Assembly: GCA_031370485.1 (NCBI GenBank)
Contig: JANMQK010000328.1
Coordinates: 1 to 16,756 of the forward strand
Direction: 5' to 3'
Source: JANMQK01 sp031370485
Lineage (GTDB): Bacteria; Acidobacteriota; Polarisedimenticolia; Gp22-AA2
DNA length: 16,756 nucleotides
Numbering within the stretch: the stretch's first letter is position 1; the number at the start of each line of letters is the position of its first letter. Below the pieces are notes generated by a model. It was not told where the DNA came from and did no database searches. It saw only the letters and a list, made by a program, of their open reading frames with translations. Shown in pieces: positions 14,123 through 16,756 of this stretch. A program made the position numbers and the translations under genes.

Positions 14123-15508
14123 TCATGAAGACCGGCGCAGGCGCGCCACGCACTCCACGTGGTGCGTCTGCGGGAAGAGATCGATCGGCTGCACCGATTC
14201 CACCCTGTAGCCTCCTTCCTCGGCGAGCAGCCTCAGGTCGCGGGCCAGGGTCGCGGGGTCACAGGATACGTAAAGGATCCGCGGGACCTCCGAGGCGGCG
14301 AGCGCCACCGCGGCGCCACGCGGCAGGCCGGCGCGCGGCGGGTCGAGGACGATGGCGTCCGGGCGCGTCTCGTCCACGGCCCGGGCCAGGACGGCCGCGA
14401 CCTCTCCATGAATGAACCGGCAGTTCGACAGCCGGGCCGCGGAGGCATTGGCCCGCGCCGCGGCGCATGCGCGCCGCGACCCCTCGACCGCCACCACGCT
14501 TTCTGCGTGGCGCGCGAGGGCGAGCGTGAAGAATCCGACCCCGCAGTAGAGCTCCAGGACCGTGGCGGCCTTTTCCCCGCGAAACGCTTCGGTCACGGCG
14601 CGCCGCAGCGTCCCGCACGCGGTCGCATTCGGCTGGAAAAACGCGTCCGAGGGGACCATGAATCGATCGCCATCCACGACCTCGACCACGTAGTCGCGTC
14701 CCGCCAGGATCGACTCGCCCGCCGGCATCCCCCCGCGGTCTATCTCCTCGCGGGCGACGCCGACGACGCGGGGAAAGCGTCGCATCAGGTCGCTCGCCAG
14801 GGTGGCCAGGGCGGGGGGATCGCCTCGCCCCGTGGCCAGCGAGATCAGGATTTCTCCCGTGCCACGGGCCTCCTGGATGCCGGTCCGGCGGAGAAGCCCC
14901 CGGTGGCGCGCGGGATCCCAGGGCGCCAGGCGGCGAACACGCGCCTCCTCTCCGAGCCAGGACACGATGGCGTTGACGGTGTCCGAGACCAGGTGGCAGC
15001 GATCAATAGGGACGATCTCCCTGGCGCTGCCGCGGCGGTGGAGTCCCAGGCGGGGCCCCCGCCGATCCGCGGTCCACTCGAAGTCCATCCTGAAGCGGTA
15101 GGCCCAGGGCTCGCCTCCCGTCATGGTCTCTCCGACGGGAGGGTCCCGGATGCCGCCCACCCGCTCCAGGATCGTCCTCACCTGCGACCCCTTGGCGGCG
15201 GCTTGCGCATCGGCACGAAGATGCTGCAGATCGCAGCCGCCGCAGGCGCCGTAGTGACCGCAGGGGGGCGAGACGCGATCGGCGGAGGGCCGCAGAATCT
15301 CCAGGACGGACGCCTCGCCGTAACTCCGGCGTATCGTCAAGAGGCGCGCGCGTACTCGCTCTCCGGGGAGGGCTCCCGGAACGAAGATCACCATGCCGGC
15401 GTGCCGGGCGACACCCCGTCCGCCGAACGCGAGATCCTGGATCTCGAGCTCGACCTCCTCCCCGCGCCGGGGAGGGTCAACGTCTGCGTGGGATGTCGGG
15501 TCTGTCAC
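14123..15508 (-). CDS. 23S rRNA (uracil-5)-methyltransferase, RlmD/TrmA family
   Basis: This SAM-dependent enzyme makes m5U in RNA. The protein has 461 aa from the GTG at 15508. It has an N-terminal TRAM domain (about 15-75) and a [4Fe-4S] cluster with C83, C89, C92 (CGHYGACGGC) and C171 (IDRC), in the same spacing as E. coli RlmD. The SAM-binding motif LELYCGVGFFTLAL (318-331), FFQPN (290-294), catalytic C416 (YVSCDPAT) and the general base E452 (HHVECV) are present. Starts upstream of 15508 overlap the preceding gene and add non-family sequence. It begins 31 bases after the DUF2203 stop and is probably cotranscribed with it. The cluster favours rRNA m5U (RlmD/RlmCD) over TrmA, but the target site is not certain. 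Confidence 0.93.
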   Translation of the reverse strand: MTDPTSHADVDPPRRGEEVELEIQDLAFGGRGVARHAGMVIFVPGALPGERVRARLLTIRRSYGEASVLEILRPSADRVSPPCGHYGACGGCDLQHLRADAQAAAKGSQVRTILERVGGIRDPPVGETMTGGEPWAYRFRMDFEWTADRRGPRLGLHRRGSAREIVPIDRCHLVSDTVNAIVSWLGEEARVRRLAPWDPARHRGLLRRTGIQEARGTGEILISLATGRGDPPALATLASDLMRRFPRVVGVAREEIDRGGMPAGESILAGRDYVVEVVDGDRFMVPSDAFFQPNATACGTLRRAVTEAFRGEKAATVLELYCGVGFFTLALARHAESVVAVEGSRRACAAARANASAARLSNCRFIHGEVAAVLARAVDETRPDAIVLDPPRAGLPRGAAVALAASEVPRILYVSCDPATLARDLRLLAEEGGYRVESVQPIDLFPQTHHVECVARLRRSS

Positions 15509-15539
15509 GGATCGGTCTCTCGACGCTGGCGGCGCGGTC

Positions 15540-15983
15540 TCAGTGAACGGGAGTATCCGCCTCGCTCTCCGATGCGTCGAGCAGCGGCTTGCGCCCGGCA
15601 AAACCGTCCGGTATGCGGTGCCAGTGGGCGACCCGGGGTTCCCCTTGCTTCCAGCATAGGAAGACGATCTCGTTGCCGTAGAGGCAGGGAAAGTCGATCA
15701 GGCCGACCTCGGGACCGTTCACCAGGCAACCATTCGCCTGGATGCGCTCGATGATCGTCTTGACCTTCTCGAACAGGCGCGGCGCGAGGCCGCGCGCCTC
15801 GAGGTGCCCGTGGAGCTTCGAGCTGTCGACGGGAACGCCCGCCTGCTTCGAGGCGGCCTCGATTTCCTCGCGGATCTCCTGGAACGTCCTTAGAAGCTCC
15901 TCCACGTCGGGAACGATGCGCGGCAGGAGGAGATTCGCCTCGTCCACCGTGAACATCCTGGAAAAATTCGCCGCGCCGGCCAT
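15540..15983 (-). CDS. DUF2203 family protein
   Basis: The protein has 147 aa. It shows the DUF2203 pattern: FTVDEANLLLP (11-21), a long helix (about 24-48), GLIDFPCLYGNEIVFLCW (94-111), GEPRVAHWH (114-122) and a GFAGR-PL ending (128-134). The conserved Cys, Trp and His residues in the C-terminal half (C100, C110, W111, H120, W121, H122) could bind a metal, but no function is established. The ATG at 15983 has AGGAG seven bases upstream, whereas a GTG at 15989 is too close to that site. It is the first gene of a likely two-gene unit with the m5U methyltransferase, under the promoter at 16005-16033. Confidence 0.87.
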   Translation of the reverse strand: MAGAANFSRMFTVDEANLLLPRIVPDVEELLRTFQEIREEIEAASKQAGVPVDSSKLHGHLEARGLAPRLFEKVKTIIERIQANGCLVNGPEVGLIDFPCLYGNEIVFLCWKQGEPRVAHWHRIPDGFAGRKPLLDASESEADTPVH

Positions 15984-16004
15984 CGACACTCTCCTCTGGC
16001 GCAG

Positions 16005-16033
16005 ATTCTAGCCCGCTCGTGAAAGCGTTACAA
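16005..16033 (-). promoter_or_regulatory. Sigma-70-like promoter of the DUF2203-methyltransferase unit
   Basis: The minus strand has TTGTAA (16033-16028, 4 of 6), exactly 17 bases, then TAGAAT (16010-16005, 5 of 6 to TATAAT). The expected start is near 15998, followed by the ribosome site and the ATG at 15983. The spacer holds a small CGCT/AGCG inverted repeat. Confidence 0.6.
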
Positions 16034-16077
16034 GGTGCATCCCGGGCCGCGACGGCGGACGGGAGTCTCCGCGGATC

Positions 16078-16653
16078 CTACTTGGCCGAGCCGATCGCGA
16101 AGGAGACCCCGACCATGAGGTCGAAGGAGTAGAAGGATGTGGAGGGGACCACGTCGCCGTCACCGCGCCACCGGTAGATCCTGCCGTCCAGGCGCAGGGC
16201 GACCCGGGGCGTATAGAAGTACCGGAAGCCGCCGCCGACGCCGATGAGGTTCCTGCTCCCGGAATCGGTGCCGTTGTCGAGGTCGATCTTGCCGTAATTG
16301 AACTTGACGAACGGGGTGAATTTATCCTTGCCCTTCAGCGTGATGTTGTGGATGTAGCCCACGGTCAGCCGCGTGACGTCAACCGAGGGGCCCCCGGTAG
16401 TGCGCGAATCGCCGCTCCCGGTGTCGAAGTCGATCTCCACCCCATGGTTCGCCTTGATGAAATAGGCGCCCCGCGCACCCAGGGCGAGGACATCCTTGAG
16501 CTCGGCGGAATTGGAGAATTTCTCGTTGGCGACATAGCCGCCCACCTCCCAGGTGCCTTCGCTGATGCCGGCGATGGCCACGTCGCCACTGAGAGCGGCG
16601 CCGAGGATCACTCCCGCGAGGACGAGTCCGCTACGTATCCACGAGCGCTGCAT
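16078..16653 (-). CDS. Small outer-membrane beta-barrel protein
   Basis: The protein has 191 aa with a Sec signal peptide: a basic start (R3, R7), a hydrophobic core (9-23) and a likely cut after AIA (28/29). The mature part is about 163 residues of alternating beta strands such as WEVGGYVANEKF, ARGAYFIKANHGVEIDFDTG, LTVGYIHNITL, FTPFVKFNYGKI, LIGVGGGFRYFYT and SFYSFDLMVGVSFAIG. This pattern fits an eight-stranded OmpA/OmpW-like barrel (outer membrane beta-barrel domain). There is no OmpA C-terminal peptidoglycan domain. The ATG at 16653 has GGAGGAG about seven bases upstream. The function (porin, adhesin or structural) cannot be told from sequence. In 16654-16756 I see only the ribosome site and no convincing promoter. 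Confidence 0.85.
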   Translation of the reverse strand: MQRSWIRSGLVLAGVILGAALSGDVAIAGISEGTWEVGGYVANEKFSNSAELKDVLALGARGAYFIKANHGVEIDFDTGSGDSRTTGGPSVDVTRLTVGYIHNITLKGKDKFTPFVKFNYGKIDLDNGTDSGSRNLIGVGGGFRYFYTPRVALRLDGRIYRWRGDGDVVPSTSFYSFDLMVGVSFAIGSAK

Positions 16654-16756
16654 TTCGATCTCCTCCCATGCCCCGCAGGGCCGTCCCTAGGACTCGGGAC
16701 GTCGACGACCGGCGGCTCCCCCTCCGGGCAGCCCGGCCACAGGCGCAGGAGTATCC

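Noticed and set aside
14159..15754. Long plus-strand open frame (about 531 aa) opposite the m5U methyltransferase
   Set aside because: It is a shadow frame. The minus strand has the full set of Fe-S, SAM and catalytic residues.
1..16756. Mobile elements, CRISPR arrays, toxin-antitoxin or phage genes
   Set aside because: No transposase, integrase or spaced repeat array was seen on either strand, and the gene content is mainly chromosomal housekeeping.

Overview
The window is a high-GC bacterial chromosome segment with 14 protein genes, one of them cut by the left edge, and one tRNA gene. The gene mix resembles Acidobacteriota or myxobacteria/deltaproteobacteria-like lineages: a bactofilin, a DUF4388 signalling protein, a receiver-type sigma-54 activator, an Lgt with the GCCYG variant, a DUF2203 protein, and many GTG starts with 4-base overlaps. 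This placement is an inference. No 16S gene or other taxonomic marker is present. I see no mobile element, CRISPR array or phage gene.

Left part (1-2910, all minus strand): a partial response regulator with a degenerate receiver, then a complete NtrC-type sigma-54 activator. The activator's GAFTGA loop reads GAFPDA. Its gene has a consensus-quality sigma-54 promoter and, about 80 bp further upstream, a CGTCA-N6-TGACG inverted repeat. Then come a bactofilin gene and tRNA-Gly(CCC), the latter with its own sigma-70-like promoter.

Sulfur-transfer operon (2947-5812, minus): cysteine desulfurase, then a zinc-ribbon/FHA protein, then mnmA, joined by 1- to 4-base overlaps. The desulfurase and MnmA together would make the 2-thiouridine of wobble U34. 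The FHA protein between them is the most unusual part of the layout.

ilеS operon (5842-11999, plus): ileS, lspA, lgt, an RluD-family pseudouridine synthase and a DUF2520 Rossmann protein, tightly packed behind one good promoter. The promoter shares its -35 region face to face with a possible promoter for the desulfurase operon. lgt and lspA carry out the first two steps of lipoprotein maturation.

Right part: a Cys-rich lipoprotein of unknown family on the minus strand, with lower GC than its neighbours and a predicted leader of about 185 nt. Next are a DUF4388 protein (+), an RlmD-like 23S rRNA m5U methyltransferase (-), a DUF2203 protein (-) with a good promoter, and a small outer-membrane beta-barrel protein (-).

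Most of the window is housekeeping, chiefly tRNA charging, tRNA and rRNA modification and lipoprotein processing. The best candidates for something new are the FHA gene inside the tRNA-thiolation operon, and the activator with an altered sigma-54 contact loop behind its own sigma-54 promoter.
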